Positions 53,657 through 63,374 of a stretch of DNA of 64,000 nucleotides are shown in pieces. The notes under the pieces were generated by a model. That model was given only the letters and a program-made list of their open reading frames with translations, did not search any database and was not told the DNA's origin. Both the position numbers and the translations under genes were made by a program. The DNA is from Marinobacter sp. LV10R510-11A (lineage in GTDB: Bacteria > Pseudomonadota > Gammaproteobacteria > Pseudomonadales > Oleiphilaceae), in contig NZ_LT907980.1 in assembly GCF_900215155.1 (NCBI RefSeq), positions 2,852,001 to 2,916,000 on the forward strand. The letters run 5' to 3'. Position 1 is the stretch's first letter. Each line of letters begins with the position of its first letter.

Positions 53657-56600
53657 TCAAGATCCGTCGCTGACTTGGTGCTGCTTGAAATTCTCCGCCT
53701 GCTCAAAAATTTCCTTGTACACCTCATCACGGTCTACCGGCGGGTAGCCGTGTTTTGCCAGCAGAAGAATCAGACCAACTTTCAATTCGGCCTTAATGTC
53801 CTCGCGCTGGTTCCAATCGGTGTATTTTACTTTTTCCTGTACCACTACTTTGACGGCTTTCGCCAACGGTAACAGCTTGTCTTCCGGGTAACTGAAATCG
53901 TACTTAATGGCTAGGTCTTTCAGAATGTCGTAAAAGGCTTTCTCTTCAAGATCAATGCCCAGCTCTTCAAACGATCCGAGCTCCTGCTTCAGCGACTGAA
54001 TCAGATCCATATAACGGTCGATGATGGTATCGGTGAAATCTTCCAGCACATTGCCGACTAAAACATCATCTTCCTTGCGTTCGTTATAGTGCTCCACCAA
54101 CGCCTTGAGCTTCTTGGAGAAATCCACACCCTTAGCTTTGTTTACTTTTTTGAAGTCATCAATGGCCTTCGCCAGCAATTGTTGCAGCAGCTTGATTTTG
54201 GTATTTGGCAGTTTGATCTTGTCGATCTTGGCCAGGTAATCGGCGTCAAAAATGTCAGTTTCGCCTTGGCTCTCACTGCCCATCTTGAAAATCTCTTCCA
54301 CACCGTCACTTTTCAGCGCTTCTGCGACCATCTGGCGCACTTTGGCATTCATCTGAGCGCTGTCCGGCGCATTGCCACGGGTCAGTTTGAAAACAATGGA
54401 GCGCACCGCCAGGTAAAAATGAATCTGGTCACGCTCACCCTGGCTGACACCCTCCGAGCCGCTGCAAATGTCATAGGCCACTTTCAGGCGTTTAACCAGA
54501 TGCATAAAGCGCTTCTCAAACTTGTAAGTGGTCTGGGCAAACTCCGCCGCCTTGGTCAGGCAATGCAGCTGCTCTAAAGGGCTGCCGTGATAATAGAGCT
54601 GGCTGTCGAACGGGTGAAATAGTTTGTTGAGTAGATCGAGGTGGTCTTTCACCACCACAATGGACTGGTTGATCTCTTCGATATTCTGCTGATCCGCTTT
54701 GTTGTAGTGCGCCAGTGCCAGATTCATCTGTTTTTTGATGCCGATGTAATCCACCACCAGGCCCTTATCCTTGCCCTCAAACTTACGATTTACCCGGGAG
54801 ATGGTCTGGATCAGGTTGTGGCGCTGAATGGGCTTATCAATGTACAAGGTATCCAGAAATGGCACATCGAACCCGGTCAGCCACATATCCACCACAATAG
54901 CGATTTTGAAGTTGGATTTGGGGTCTTTGAACTGCGTGGCCAGATCCTTGCGGTAGTCTTTGGTGCCCAGCAAGTCGTAAAGCTCTTTGTCGTCATCCTG
55001 ACCGCGAGTCATGATCATTTTGATCCGCTCCAGAGGTTTAAGCGCCTTTCGTTCCTGTTCGCTCAACTCGGCTCCGGCTTCACACTCCAGCACTTCGTTC
55101 CATTGTGGTCGTAGGGCAATCACTTCCTGAAACAACGCCCAGGCAATATCTCGTTTGCTGCACACAAACATCGCCTTGCCTTTGACCGATGAACCCTCTT
55201 CAACCCGACGTTCGTAATGGTGCACAAAATCCAGCGCCAACGCCCGCAACCTGTCCGGGTCCCCCAGAATGGCGTTCATCTGCGCGCTGGCCTTCTTGCT
55301 TTCCTCGATCTGATAATCGCTGGCGCCGTCATCCGCACAACGGGCGTAATAAGCCTCAACTTCCTCCAGCTTGCCGTTATCCAGGATCACCTTGGCCGCA
55401 CGGCCTTCGTACACAATGCGCACGGTAATCTCATCATGCACCGACTCAGTCATGGTGTAGCTGTCCACCACCGGGCCGAACACATCCAGCGTCGCGTCAA
55501 TGGGGGTGCCGGTGAAGCCTACGTAGGTAGCGTTGGGCAAAGAGTCGTGCAGGTATTTGGCGAAGCCGTAGGTGCGCTGAACGCCTTTCTCGGTCACACG
55601 CACTTTCTGATCCAGGTTGACTTGGCTGCGGTGCGCCTCATCAGAAATGACAATAACGTTGGTACGATCGGTGAGTAGCTGGGCGTCTTCGGTAAACTTG
55701 TGAATGGTGGTCAGAAATACCCCACCACTGTTACGGCCCTTGAGCAGCTCACGCAGATGGGCGCGGCTTTCCACACTCACAACAGCTTGATCGCCAATGT
55801 AGTTTTTTGCATTGGTAAACTCGCGGGACAGTTGATCATCCAAATCGGTACGGTCGGTGATCAGCACAAGCGTGGGGCTTTCAAAAGCCAGGCTTTTCAT
55901 CAGCAACCGCGCCAAAAACAGCATGGTAAAGCTCTTGCCGCAGCCGGTCGCACCAAAGTAGGTACCGCCCTTGCCGTCGCCTTCCGGCTTACGGTGTTGC
56001 AGGATATTGGCATACAGCTTGTTGGCAGCGTAAAACTGCGGGTAACGGCACACCACTTTTACTTCCTGATTGGACACATCCGGAAAGTAGATAAAGTGAC
56101 GAATCACCTGGCGCAGCCGATCCTGGTTGAACAAGCCCTCAATCATGGTGTGCAGGCTATTAATGCCATCTTGCCCAATAATTTCGTTGCCGCTCACTTT
56201 GCGCCAAGTATAGAAAAACTCATAGGGCGCAAACAACGAGCCCATTTTGCTATTAACGCCGTCGCTGATTACACACAACGCGTTGTACTTCATCAACTGG
56301 GGAATATCCCGGGCATAGCGGGTGGTCAGTTGCATGTAGGCGTCATGAATGGTGGCTTCTTCGCGCACTGCACTTTTGAACTCAAACACCACCAGCGGCA
56401 GGCCGTTGATGTAAAGCACGGCATCGGGAATGCGCTTCTCGCTGCCGGTGATTTCCATCTGGCTCACCAGCTTGTAAATGTTGCGGGGGCCACCGTAGCT
56501 TTCCGGCACTTCCGCCGCCAGCGTGAATACCTCCCCTTCACGGGGCAGGCGCATTTCCGCCAGGCCTTGGTAATCAATCAGCTGGATATAGAGGTCTTTG

Positions 56601-56896
56601 CGGCTGCGGTCTTCCCTTTTTAACAAGAAACCGTCGGCGACCATTTTGTGAATCGCTTTGTTGGATTCGTACAAGTCGAGCGGGGAGAGGCTTTCCAGCC
56701 GGCGAATGATGGATTCGACTTCAGCCGCGGTAATGTGATCGCCTTCGTAACGCTTGGTTAGAAACGCCGTTAAATCGGCTTTAATCAGCACATCGGTGGG
56801 TTCGCGCACCAGGGAAGAACCGGGGCAATAGGGGTAACCCTGAGCCTGCAGCAGTTCGATGATGGCCTGTTCCAGCCGTGCTTCATTAAAGCCCAT
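53657..56896 (-). CDS. hsdR: Type I restriction enzyme, endonuclease/translocase subunit
   Basis: A 1079-aa HsdR. The N-terminal nuclease domain has RIPDAV (Asp158) and VVFEFKSA (Glu172, Lys174), the D-ExK site. The SF2 motor carries Walker A GATGCGKS (315-322), motif II ISDEAHRSQ (419-422) and later motifs DMWLTGFDVPFLDTLYIDKP and QTISRVNRKFEGKDKGLVVD. A helical C terminus binds HsdM. With HsdS and HsdM it forms the complex that cleaves unmethylated DNA. The gene looks intact. It follows higA by 9 nt and is separated from hsdS by about 1.1 kb. Confidence 0.95.
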   Translation of the reverse strand: MGFNEARLEQAIIELLQAQGYPYCPGSSLVREPTDVLIKADLTAFLTKRYEGDHITAAEVESIIRRLESLSPLDLYESNKAIHKMVADGFLLKREDRSRKDLYIQLIDYQGLAEMRLPREGEVFTLAAEVPESYGGPRNIYKLVSQMEITGSEKRIPDAVLYINGLPLVVFEFKSAVREEATIHDAYMQLTTRYARDIPQLMKYNALCVISDGVNSKMGSLFAPYEFFYTWRKVSGNEIIGQDGINSLHTMIEGLFNQDRLRQVIRHFIYFPDVSNQEVKVVCRYPQFYAANKLYANILQHRKPEGDGKGGTYFGATGCGKSFTMLFLARLLMKSLAFESPTLVLITDRTDLDDQLSREFTNAKNYIGDQAVVSVESRAHLRELLKGRNSGGVFLTTIHKFTEDAQLLTDRTNVIVISDEAHRSQVNLDQKVRVTEKGVQRTYGFAKYLHDSLPNATYVGFTGTPIDATLDVFGPVVDSYTMTESVHDEITVRIVYEGRAAKVILDNGKLEEVEAYYARCADDGASDYQIEESKKASAQMNAILGDPDRLRALALDFVHHYERRVEEGSSVKGKAMFVCSKRDIAWALFQEVIALRPQWNEVLECEAGAELSEQERKALKPLERIKMIMTRGQDDDKELYDLLGTKDYRKDLATQFKDPKSNFKIAIVVDMWLTGFDVPFLDTLYIDKPIQRHNLIQTISRVNRKFEGKDKGLVVDYIGIKKQMNLALAHYNKADQQNIEEINQSIVVVKDHLDLLNKLFHPFDSQLYYHGSPLEQLHCLTKAAEFAQTTYKFEKRFMHLVKRLKVAYDICSGSEGVSQGERDQIHFYLAVRSIVFKLTRGNAPDSAQMNAKVRQMVAEALKSDGVEEIFKMGSESQGETDIFDADYLAKIDKIKLPNTKIKLLQQLLAKAIDDFKKVNKAKGVDFSKKLKALVEHYNERKEDDVLVGNVLEDFTDTIIDRYMDLIQSLKQELGSFEELGIDLEEKAFYDILKDLAIKYDFSYPEDKLLPLAKAVKVVVQEKVKYTDWNQREDIKAELKVGLILLLAKHGYPPVDRDEVYKEIFEQAENFKQHQVSDGS

Positions 56897-56905
56897 TGTT
56901 TGCCC

Positions 56906-57286
56906 CTAAGCTGTTTGGCCGTTTCGATGAGTCGAGTGTTTTATCAGGCTTTCGGCTGGAATTGAAAAAGAGCTATGTAAACCCTCAATCATCCGAAGCG
57001 TCAGTGGGCGCTTACGAGCCAAAATTTCATAGACGCGATTCTTGCGCCCAATCACCGGAACAAGATCTTCTACCGTAAGCCCTTGCTGCTCCATACGGAA
57101 TTTGATGGCTTCAATAGGATCGGGGAAGTCGATTGGATAATGCTTTCGCTCATACGCTTCAACAAGGGTCACTAAAACGTCTAGACGATCACCTTCCGGC
57201 GAGTTTGCCTCCGCCATCATCAGAGACTCAATTTCTTTAAGCGTCTCACTATAGTCTGTGTCCGATTTAATGGGACGAATGTCCAT
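56906..57286 (-). CDS. higA: HigA-type antitoxin
   Basis: A 126-aa HigA-like antitoxin (COG5499 type). The N-terminal part reads DYSETLKEIESLMMAEANSP with YERKHYPIDFPDPIEAIKFR. The C-terminal helix-turn-helix reads MEQQGLTVEDLVPVIGRKNR and RPLTLRMIEGLHSSFSIPAE. It should bind its own promoter and neutralise a HigB RNase. Its own toxin gene upstream is broken (next entry). It sits directly in front of hsdR on the same strand with AGGTGA before the ATG, so it could now act as a regulator of hsdR. Confidence 0.85.
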   Translation of the reverse strand: MDIRPIKSDTDYSETLKEIESLMMAEANSPEGDRLDVLVTLVEAYERKHYPIDFPDPIEAIKFRMEQQGLTVEDLVPVIGRKNRVYEILARKRPLTLRMIEGLHSSFSIPAESLIKHSTHRNGQTA

Positions 57287-57294
57287 AATTCACC

Positions 57295-57402
57295 TTAGAT
57301 TGTCTGTACATCGATTTCGTCGTACTGCCGATGGGTACCGACAAAACGGATGTAAACCACTCGATATGGATAGTTAATCCAAACCATCAACCGATACTGT
57401 AT
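57295..57402 (-). pseudogene. HigB toxin, C-terminal remnant
   Basis: The minus strand encodes YRLMVWINYPYRVVYIRFVG followed by THRQYDEIDVQTI and a stop, the conserved C-terminal half of HigB mRNA interferases, 8 nt before higA as in intact higBA pairs. The first 60-65 residues are absent; the fragment ends where the RelB/ParE-like pair begins. The toxin is inactivated. Confidence 0.8.
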
Positions 57403-57428
57403 ACTGCTTTGAGAAGAGGAGACAAAAC

Positions 57429-57629
57429 ATGAGCGCTCAATTATCACCGATCGTGTCCGAATTTGAGACCGAGGAACAAGCGGTCAGCTATGATCACTGG
57501 TTCCGCGCCAAGGTGCAGGAAGCGATGAACAGCACAAAGCCAAAACTGGCACATGACGAAGCCATGTCGAAGGTGCGGGCTGAACTTGAAGAACGCAGGA
57601 AAGCCCGTGCTAACCGTCCGCTGGTCTGA
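57429..57629 (+). CDS. RelB/ParD-like antitoxin (stability-determinant type)
   Basis: A 66-aa antitoxin: LSPIVSEFETEEQAVSYDHW followed by FRAKVQEAMN and a basic, disordered tail (ELEERRKARANRPLV). This pattern pairs with ParE/RelE toxins. It has a strong ribosome site (AGAGGAG) and a TATACT -10 box at 57400-57405. Its end overlaps the toxin start by 23 nt. Operon points opposite to hsdR and hsdS. Confidence 0.82.
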   Translation: MSAQLSPIVSEFETEEQAVSYDHWFRAKVQEAMNSTKPKLAHDEAMSKVRAELEERRKARANRPLV

Positions 57630-57882
57630 GGAAGCCACCAGCGACCTTATTGAAATCATCGATTACATCGACCAGCGTAACCCCATAGCGGCGCTATCTC
57701 TACACTCTGAAATATTGCGCACCGTAGAAAGCCTTCCAGCAGCACCTCTGATCTTCAAAGGCGGGCGAGTAACCGGCACTCGCGAGGCGGTTGTCCACCC
57801 GAATTATCTTGTGGTCTATCAGGCGGGCGTCGAGTTCGTCGATATCCTGCGAATTCTGCACTCACGACAGGAATACCCTTAG
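57607..57882 (+). CDS. ParE/RelE-family toxin
   Basis: A 91-aa toxin with the ParE fold: VLTVRWSEEATSDLIEIIDY, IDQRNPIAALSLHSEILRTV, FKGGRVTGTREAVVHPNYLV and VEFVDILRILHSRQEYP. The RILHSRQ.YP ending and RVTGTRE strand are typical of the family. I start it at GTG 57607 (AGGAAA upstream); a longer frame from 57553 lies inside the antitoxin gene. ParE proteins inhibit gyrase and RelE proteins cleave mRNA; which activity this has is not clear. Confidence 0.87.
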   Translation: MLTVRWSEEATSDLIEIIDYIDQRNPIAALSLHSEILRTVESLPAAPLIFKGGRVTGTREAVVHPNYLVVYQAGVEFVDILRILHSRQEYP

Positions 57883-57967
57883 GGTTTCCCCGCCCTATAG
57901 GCGCTCGCAAGCCACCCCCTTTGGCTCATCCATGAACCTAGCCATGAAATCAGAGCACCTCGGCGAT

Positions 57968-59287
57968 TTACTGCTCGCCCTCGGGGATGCGGAGTTCGCC
58001 GGAGAGGAGTTTGGGAAGGAGGGTATCTCTCAGAGTTATAAGAGCTTCATTTGCAGTATCTAGAGCTTTTTTTCGACTCGTCATTGCTGAGACCTGTTTG
58101 CTGTACTCTTCGAGCGCTTGGAGCTTAGGAAACACCATTTTCTTTGAGTAAATTACGTTTCGATTGACCCCGGGAACTGCTGAGTCCTCGCCCATAGACC
58201 TAATATCGAACAGCTGAAGAGCTTGATAAATCCAGTACAGTGGAAGTCCAGAATTATTCACAACGTAGAAAACCGTGTCGATCGGGAAAAAATCTTTCTC
58301 TACCCAGTATAGCGAACCAACGGTGCCCTTCCTTCCAACGATGATTCCCGGCCCCTTTACAAGCGCCGCGTTATGGAACCCTGTAGCGCCCCCTGAACCA
58401 TAAACCGGGATCAATCCGGGAACCCGGACAGAAACGGCCAGTGACTTACCGTATGCAAGCTCAATTTTGGACCCAAAAGATGCAACCTCCCACCCCTCCG
58501 GCACCCATCCCATTTCCTCGGTTAACACAAACCGATCCGGGAACTGATGCTGAATGGCGACAGGCAGGGGTTTGCGCTGGTCACCCAGCGTTTTGCGGGC
58601 TTCGGCGCGGGCGCGGAAAGGTTCGGGAATGGGATTGCCGGCAGCCATGGCGTTGTCAATCACCGGGTCGAAATCGACGAACCAGCTTTTGAACAGGGCT
58701 TGGGCCATGGCTTCTAGGGTGGTGTTCATTTGGCGGTTGAGGTCGATTTTTTCGTCGAGGGTACCGAGAATACATGCTATTGCTTTTTGCTCTGTCAAAG
58801 TTGGCAATAGAATCGAAAAACTCTTGAGATAGTTTAGATTTGTTTTCGGAACGCCCGTTGACTCTGAGTCGCGTATGATTCTCTCGACACTACTCGCAGA
58901 CGACACATAATAGTACACAAAGAGTGGGTCAGCTTTACGCCGATCAACAGAAAGCTTCATTTGGTTTGAGGAAATTAAATACTTAGAAAACGGTGTATCA
59001 GGCACAAATCCTGTTTGACCCAATGTGCCTTTTTTCGTAAAAACTATATCGCTGGGAATACAAATGCTTCTCGAAAGCCTCTCAGCAGTTTCCTCAGACA
59101 CATACACAAATTCAGCAGCACGGAAACGACCTAGCCCCAACGTCAAATTACTCCCTCTTATAACTGGCACTCCTGATTCCGTATAAGATGAAGCTGGTAA
59201 ATTTGACCCAAAGGGTCCATCAACTAGGCCATGGTTTCCGGCGCGAGCGATTTCACCAAGAGTTGATAAGTTCCACTCACTCCCCAT
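57968..59287 (-). CDS. hsdS: Type I restriction enzyme, specificity subunit
   Basis: A 439-aa HsdS with two target-recognition domains: TRD1 at about 1-165 ([46 protein letters not shown]) and TRD2 at about 265-410 (PEGWEVASFGSKIELAYGKS, IIVGRKGTVGSLYWVEKDFF). The repeated helical spacers are LTEQKAIACILGTLDEKIDL and SKQVSAMTSRKKALDTANEA. The spacer region is GC-rich while both TRDs are AT-rich, as expected when TRDs are exchanged. The bipartite target site cannot be predicted. It overlaps hsdM by 11 nt. Confidence 0.93.
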   Translation of the reverse strand: MGSEWNLSTLGEIARAGNHGLVDGPFGSNLPASSYTESGVPVIRGSNLTLGLGRFRAAEFVYVSEETAERLSRSICIPSDIVFTKKGTLGQTGFVPDTPFSKYLISSNQMKLSVDRRKADPLFVYYYVSSASSVERIIRDSESTGVPKTNLNYLKSFSILLPTLTEQKAIACILGTLDEKIDLNRQMNTTLEAMAQALFKSWFVDFDPVIDNAMAAGNPIPEPFRARAEARKTLGDQRKPLPVAIQHQFPDRFVLTEEMGWVPEGWEVASFGSKIELAYGKSLAVSVRVPGLIPVYGSGGATGFHNAALVKGPGIIVGRKGTVGSLYWVEKDFFPIDTVFYVVNNSGLPLYWIYQALQLFDIRSMGEDSAVPGVNRNVIYSKKMVFPKLQALEEYSKQVSAMTSRKKALDTANEALITLRDTLLPKLLSGELRIPEGEQ

Positions 59288-60878
59288 AACCCAACCCCTC
59301 CAAATTCTCCCGAATCACCACATCCAGCCGTTCCGCTTCCGCCATCTGTTGATAAAGAGTCTTACTCAATTCGGTCATTTTCACTTCAAAGGGAATGCCG
59401 TCATCTTCAATCGCAGCTGCGCCCACGTAACGGCCAGGGGTGAGCACATAATCGTTAGCTTTGATGTCAGCCAGAGTGGTGGCTTTGCAGAAACCGGGTA
59501 GGTCTTCATAACCGCCGTCTTTGGCTTCGCCGCGCCAGGCGTGGTAGGTGCGGGTGATTTCGGCGATGTCGTCGGTGGTGAGCTCTTTGTGGGTGCGGCT
59601 GATCATGGAGCCCATGTTACGGGCGTCGATGAATAGCGTTTCGCCTTCGCGGCTACGGTGGTTGCTGTCGCTGTGGCCGGTAATGGTCTGTGCCTTTTTG
59701 TTCTTGGTAACGAACCACAGGCACACCGGAATCTGGGTGGTGTAAAACAACTGACCGGGCAGGGAGATCATGCAGTCCACCAGGTCGTTTTCGATCAGCT
59801 TCTGGCGAATGGCGCCTTCACCGCTGGTGTTGGTCGACATGGATCCGTTGGCCATAACGAAGCCGGCGGTGCCCTGTGCTGACAACTTGGACACCATGTG
59901 CAGAATCCACGCGTAGTTGGCGTTGCCGGTGGGCGGCGCATCGTAACCCGCCCAGCGCGGGTCGGTGCTGAGCTCGTCCGCGCCGCGCCAGGCTTTCATG
60001 TTGAACGGCGGGTTCGCCATGATGAAGTCGGCTTTCAAATCCGGGTGCTGGTCTTTGAAGAAGGTATCCGCCGGTACGTCGCCAAGGTTGCTGGCGATGC
60101 CGCGAATGGCCAGGTTCATTTTCGCCAGCTTGTAGGTGGTGGCGGTGTATTCCTGGCCGTATATGGAGATGTCTTTCTGGTTGCCCTCGTGGTTGCGCAG
60201 AAACTTCACCGACTGCACAAACATGCCACCGGAGCCGCAACAGGGGTCGTAAATTTTGCCCTGATAAGGCTCGATCATTTCCGCCAGCAAATTAACGATG
60301 CACTTGGGGGTATAGAATTCGCCACCGCCCTTGCCTTCGGTGGCAGCGAATTTGCCGAGGAAGTATTCGTACACCCGGCCCACCAGGTCTTCTTCATTGC
60401 CTCCGGGTTTGGTACTGCTTTGGTCACTCACGGTGGCAATGTTGTTGATGGAATCAATCAACGCAGCCAGCTTGCTGGCCTCCAACCCCATGCGAGAGAA
60501 GTAGTTATCCGGCAATGCGCCCCTTAATGACGGGTTCAGCTTTTCAATGGAATACAGAGCCGTGTCGATTTTTACGGCAATGTCGTCCTGCTTGGCCTGT
60601 TTTTGCAGGGTATTCCAGCGGGCGTGCTCCGGCAGATAGAACACGTTTTTCATGGTGTAAAACTCCACCATGTCTACGTAGGCTTCTTGTCCCTCGTTAA
60701 TCAGCGCCTGCTTGCGGGCTTCAAATTTGTCACTGACGAATTTCAGGAAAATCAGGCTCAGCACCACGTGCTTGTATTCCGACGATTCCACCGTGCCGCG
60801 CAGCTTGTCGGCGGTATCCCAGAGGGTTTGTTCGAAGGTGCGGGTGTTCTTTTTTACGAAGGAAGACTGCTTGCTCAT
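59277..60878 (-). CDS. hsdM: Type I restriction enzyme, methyltransferase subunit
   Basis: A 533-aa N6-adenine methyltransferase: N-terminal helical domain ([20 protein letters not shown]), [20 protein letters not shown], the SAM-binding motif [17 protein letters not shown] and catalytic motif [17 protein letters not shown]. Start at ATG 60878 is supported by AAAAGG and gives the usual HsdM length; the frame up to 60929 is not conserved. First gene of the hsdMS transcript. Confidence 0.95.
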   Translation of the reverse strand: MSKQSSFVKKNTRTFEQTLWDTADKLRGTVESSEYKHVVLSLIFLKFVSDKFEARKQALINEGQEAYVDMVEFYTMKNVFYLPEHARWNTLQKQAKQDDIAVKIDTALYSIEKLNPSLRGALPDNYFSRMGLEASKLAALIDSINNIATVSDQSSTKPGGNEEDLVGRVYEYFLGKFAATEGKGGGEFYTPKCIVNLLAEMIEPYQGKIYDPCCGSGGMFVQSVKFLRNHEGNQKDISIYGQEYTATTYKLAKMNLAIRGIASNLGDVPADTFFKDQHPDLKADFIMANPPFNMKAWRGADELSTDPRWAGYDAPPTGNANYAWILHMVSKLSAQGTAGFVMANGSMSTNTSGEGAIRQKLIENDLVDCMISLPGQLFYTTQIPVCLWFVTKNKKAQTITGHSDSNHRSREGETLFIDARNMGSMISRTHKELTTDDIAEITRTYHAWRGEAKDGGYEDLPGFCKATTLADIKANDYVLTPGRYVGAAAIEDDGIPFEVKMTELSKTLYQQMAEAERLDVVIRENLEGLGYGE

Positions 60879-60954
60879 GAACTGCCTTTTTACGGACTCG
60901 GTGGTAACAGATCCAATAATGGCAGGCATGATAGCGCTTACGAAGAGTAGGCGT

Positions 60955-61623
60955 CTAACCCTCCACGGAATACGACAAAATGCGCGATAACTGGCTGTAT
61001 GGCAGGCCTGTTTCCTGGTGCCAGTCGGTAAAAGCCGTCTGCGCTTGCTGCAGCCCTTTTATACTCGTTGGCGAGGCATCCAGAAGATCGGCGTGGCGAA
61101 GACCCGTAATCACATCGTGAGACAGAATGAAGCCATCCCAGCCGACACGGCGCAGAAAATACTGAGCGCTGTTACCACCCAAGCGGGCACCGTTGCGTTT
61201 AAGCCAAAGCAACAAACCAAACTGATCTTCCGACGGCCACTGCTGCAAGAAAGCACCAAAACTGCCGTATTCCCGCGCGGCATCCACAATCATGCGGGCG
61301 TTCTCCGGCACCGTTCGAATCTTCTGCATGTTGCGCACAATGCGTTCATCACGGGCCAGCTCTTCCAGAACATCCGGCGGCACCTGCTGCCAATAGGCGG
61401 GTACAAAACCGTGGAAAGCCGCTTCGAAACCCGCCCACTTGTTATCAATAACACGCCAGACAAACCCCGCTTTAAACACACAACGGGTGATCTCTGAAAG
61501 GTAGCGATCATCCGTTCGCAGCTCCAGCTCCGTGGCAGGTAGCAATTTTGGCAGCAACGCGTTCAGCGCTTCAACGCCACCTTTTCGCGCAATTGCGCGC
61601 TCATGAATATTCGAAAAACGCAT
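60955..61623 (-). CDS. DNA-3-methyladenine glycosylase I-like protein
   Basis: A 222-aa protein of the Tag family (helix-hairpin-helix-type base-excision glycosylase): ERAIARKGGVEALNALLPKL, RYLSEITRCVFKAGFVWRVI, GFEAAFHGFVPAYW and RNGARLGGNSAQYFLRRVGW. It should remove 3-methyladenine from alkylated DNA. It lacks the zinc-snap cysteines of E. coli Tag, as do many long-branch members, so the substrate range may differ. Lies 76 nt upstream of hsdM on the same strand. Confidence 0.82.
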   Translation of the reverse strand: MRFSNIHERAIARKGGVEALNALLPKLLPATELELRTDDRYLSEITRCVFKAGFVWRVIDNKWAGFEAAFHGFVPAYWQQVPPDVLEELARDERIVRNMQKIRTVPENARMIVDAAREYGSFGAFLQQWPSEDQFGLLLWLKRNGARLGGNSAQYFLRRVGWDGFILSHDVITGLRHADLLDASPTSIKGLQQAQTAFTDWHQETGLPYSQLSRILSYSVEG

Positions 61624-61851
61624 AATTTCTCGTCTTTTGGGTATTGATGGAACTCTTAGAATTTAATATCACATTCGTATTAATAGTGACCTAACTCAAT
61701 TCCAATTTGTCACTTCTCAACTACCCTGTTGGCTAACGATCTGGAAATCGTAGTCCCGCTTGGCTGGATAAGAACAACAACATTCACAGCCTGGATCGGG
61801 AATTTCATTGGCTCTATACATAGCTGTCGGTGTGGATAAAGGAGAAGTGCT

Positions 61852-63360
61852 GTGAATGATAAGAACCGCCCCACGGAAAACCCTTCGGATAACCCTTTAG
61901 ATAATTCTTTAAATAACTCGCCAGATGATCAGTCCAACGACCCAGAGCAGGATTTGGCAACGCGGTTTCCCACCGCCTATACCATTCTTTTTCTGCTGAT
62001 CATTCTCGTTGCTGCCCTGACCTGGATCATACCTGCCGGCCAATACGACCGGGCGATGAACGAAGAAGTCGGGCGCGAGGTAGCCGTGCCTGGTACCTAC
62101 CAGACCGTCGACCCCAACCCTCAAGGCTTTATGGACATTATGCTCGCGCCTACGGCCGGGTTCTATGATCCCGATAGCTATGTGGCCAACGCCATTGATG
62201 TTGCCCTATTCGTGCTCTTCCTTGGCGGTTTCCTTGGGGTGATGAACGCCACGGGGGCAATTGATACTGGTATACGCAGCGCCATGCGCCATCTCAAAGG
62301 CCATGAAATCTGGATGATACCAATCCTGATGACCCTGTTTGCCATCGGCGGAACAACCTATGGCATGGCCGAGGAGACCCTGGCTTTCTATGCCATTCTG
62401 ATACCAGTAATGATGGCCGCGGGGTACGACGCCGTAACCGGGGTGGCTATTATTTTGATCGGAGCCGGTATCGGCGTACTGGGCTCCACCATCAACCCGT
62501 TTGCCACAGTCATCGCCGCTAACGCGGCCGACATACCGTTTACTGACGGCATTGTCGTGCGCTTTATTCTGCTGATTGGCGGCCTGCTGATCTGTGCGGC
62601 GTACGTTATGCGTTACGCACTGCGCGTAAAAGCAGATCCCTCCCGCTCTGTTGTCGCCAAACAGTGGGATGCTCACCGCCGGCTGTTCCTAGGCAAGCAT
62701 GAGGATGAATTTCATGACTCCACACTCACCAGAACACAAATTATTGCCCTCCTGATCTTCGCCGCAACCTTCGTTGTCATGATCTGGGGCGTATCGTCAC
62801 AGGGCTGGTGGATGGCCCGTATGGGCGCACTGTTTTTTGGCGCAGCCGTTGTGATCGGTATTGTTGCCCGTCTTGGCGAGAAAAAGCTCACCGGCAGCTT
62901 TGTTGATGGCGCACGTGATCTCTTGGGTGTTGCGCTTGTTGTAGGCCTTGCACGGGGCATTGTGGTGATCATGGATCAAGGGATGATTGCCGATACCATT
63001 TTGCACAGCGCTGAAGCGTCTCTGGGCGGCCTGCCTGAATTGGCGTTTATCAACCTGATGTTCTGGATAGAGGTGGGCATGAGCTTCTTCGTACCCTCTT
63101 CATCCGGTTTGGCGGTTCTCTCCATGCCGATTCTGGCACCGCTTGCGGACTTCGCTAACGTGGGGCGTGATCTTGTCGTAACCGCTTACCAGTCTGCCAA
63201 CGGCCTGGTAAACCTGATCAACCCAACCTTTGCCGTAGTGGTTGGTGGGCTGGCGATTGGCCGTGTGTCCTACGATCGCTGGATCGCATTCATCTGGCCT
63301 TTGCTATTGATTCTTACCATTTTCATTTCGGTGGTTATCAGTGCAGCCGCACTGGTTTAA
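61852..63360 (+). CDS. YfcC-family carrier, probable arginine/ornithine-linked transporter
   Basis: A 502-aa transporter of the YfcC/DcuC-like superfamily with about 12 helices: TAYTILFLLIILVAALTWII, PAGQYDRAMNEEVGREVAVP, ALFVLFLGGFLGVMNATGAI and MFWIEVGMSFFVPSSSGLAV. A polar N-terminal tail contains Asp/Asn/Pro/Ser repeats (NPLDNSLNNSPDD). Starts at GTG after AAGGAG. It lies 14 nt before arginine deiminase, so it most likely exchanges arginine for ornithine in the deiminase pathway, as ArcD does in other bacteria. That assignment is from context. Confidence 0.82.
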   Translation: MNDKNRPTENPSDNPLDNSLNNSPDDQSNDPEQDLATRFPTAYTILFLLIILVAALTWIIPAGQYDRAMNEEVGREVAVPGTYQTVDPNPQGFMDIMLAPTAGFYDPDSYVANAIDVALFVLFLGGFLGVMNATGAIDTGIRSAMRHLKGHEIWMIPILMTLFAIGGTTYGMAEETLAFYAILIPVMMAAGYDAVTGVAIILIGAGIGVLGSTINPFATVIAANAADIPFTDGIVVRFILLIGGLLICAAYVMRYALRVKADPSRSVVAKQWDAHRRLFLGKHEDEFHDSTLTRTQIIALLIFAATFVVMIWGVSSQGWWMARMGALFFGAAVVIGIVARLGEKKLTGSFVDGARDLLGVALVVGLARGIVVIMDQGMIADTILHSAEASLGGLPELAFINLMFWIEVGMSFFVPSSSGLAVLSMPILAPLADFANVGRDLVVTAYQSANGLVNLINPTFAVVVGGLAIGRVSYDRWIAFIWPLLLILTIFISVVISAAALV

Positions 63361-63374
63361 CGGAGGATTGAACC

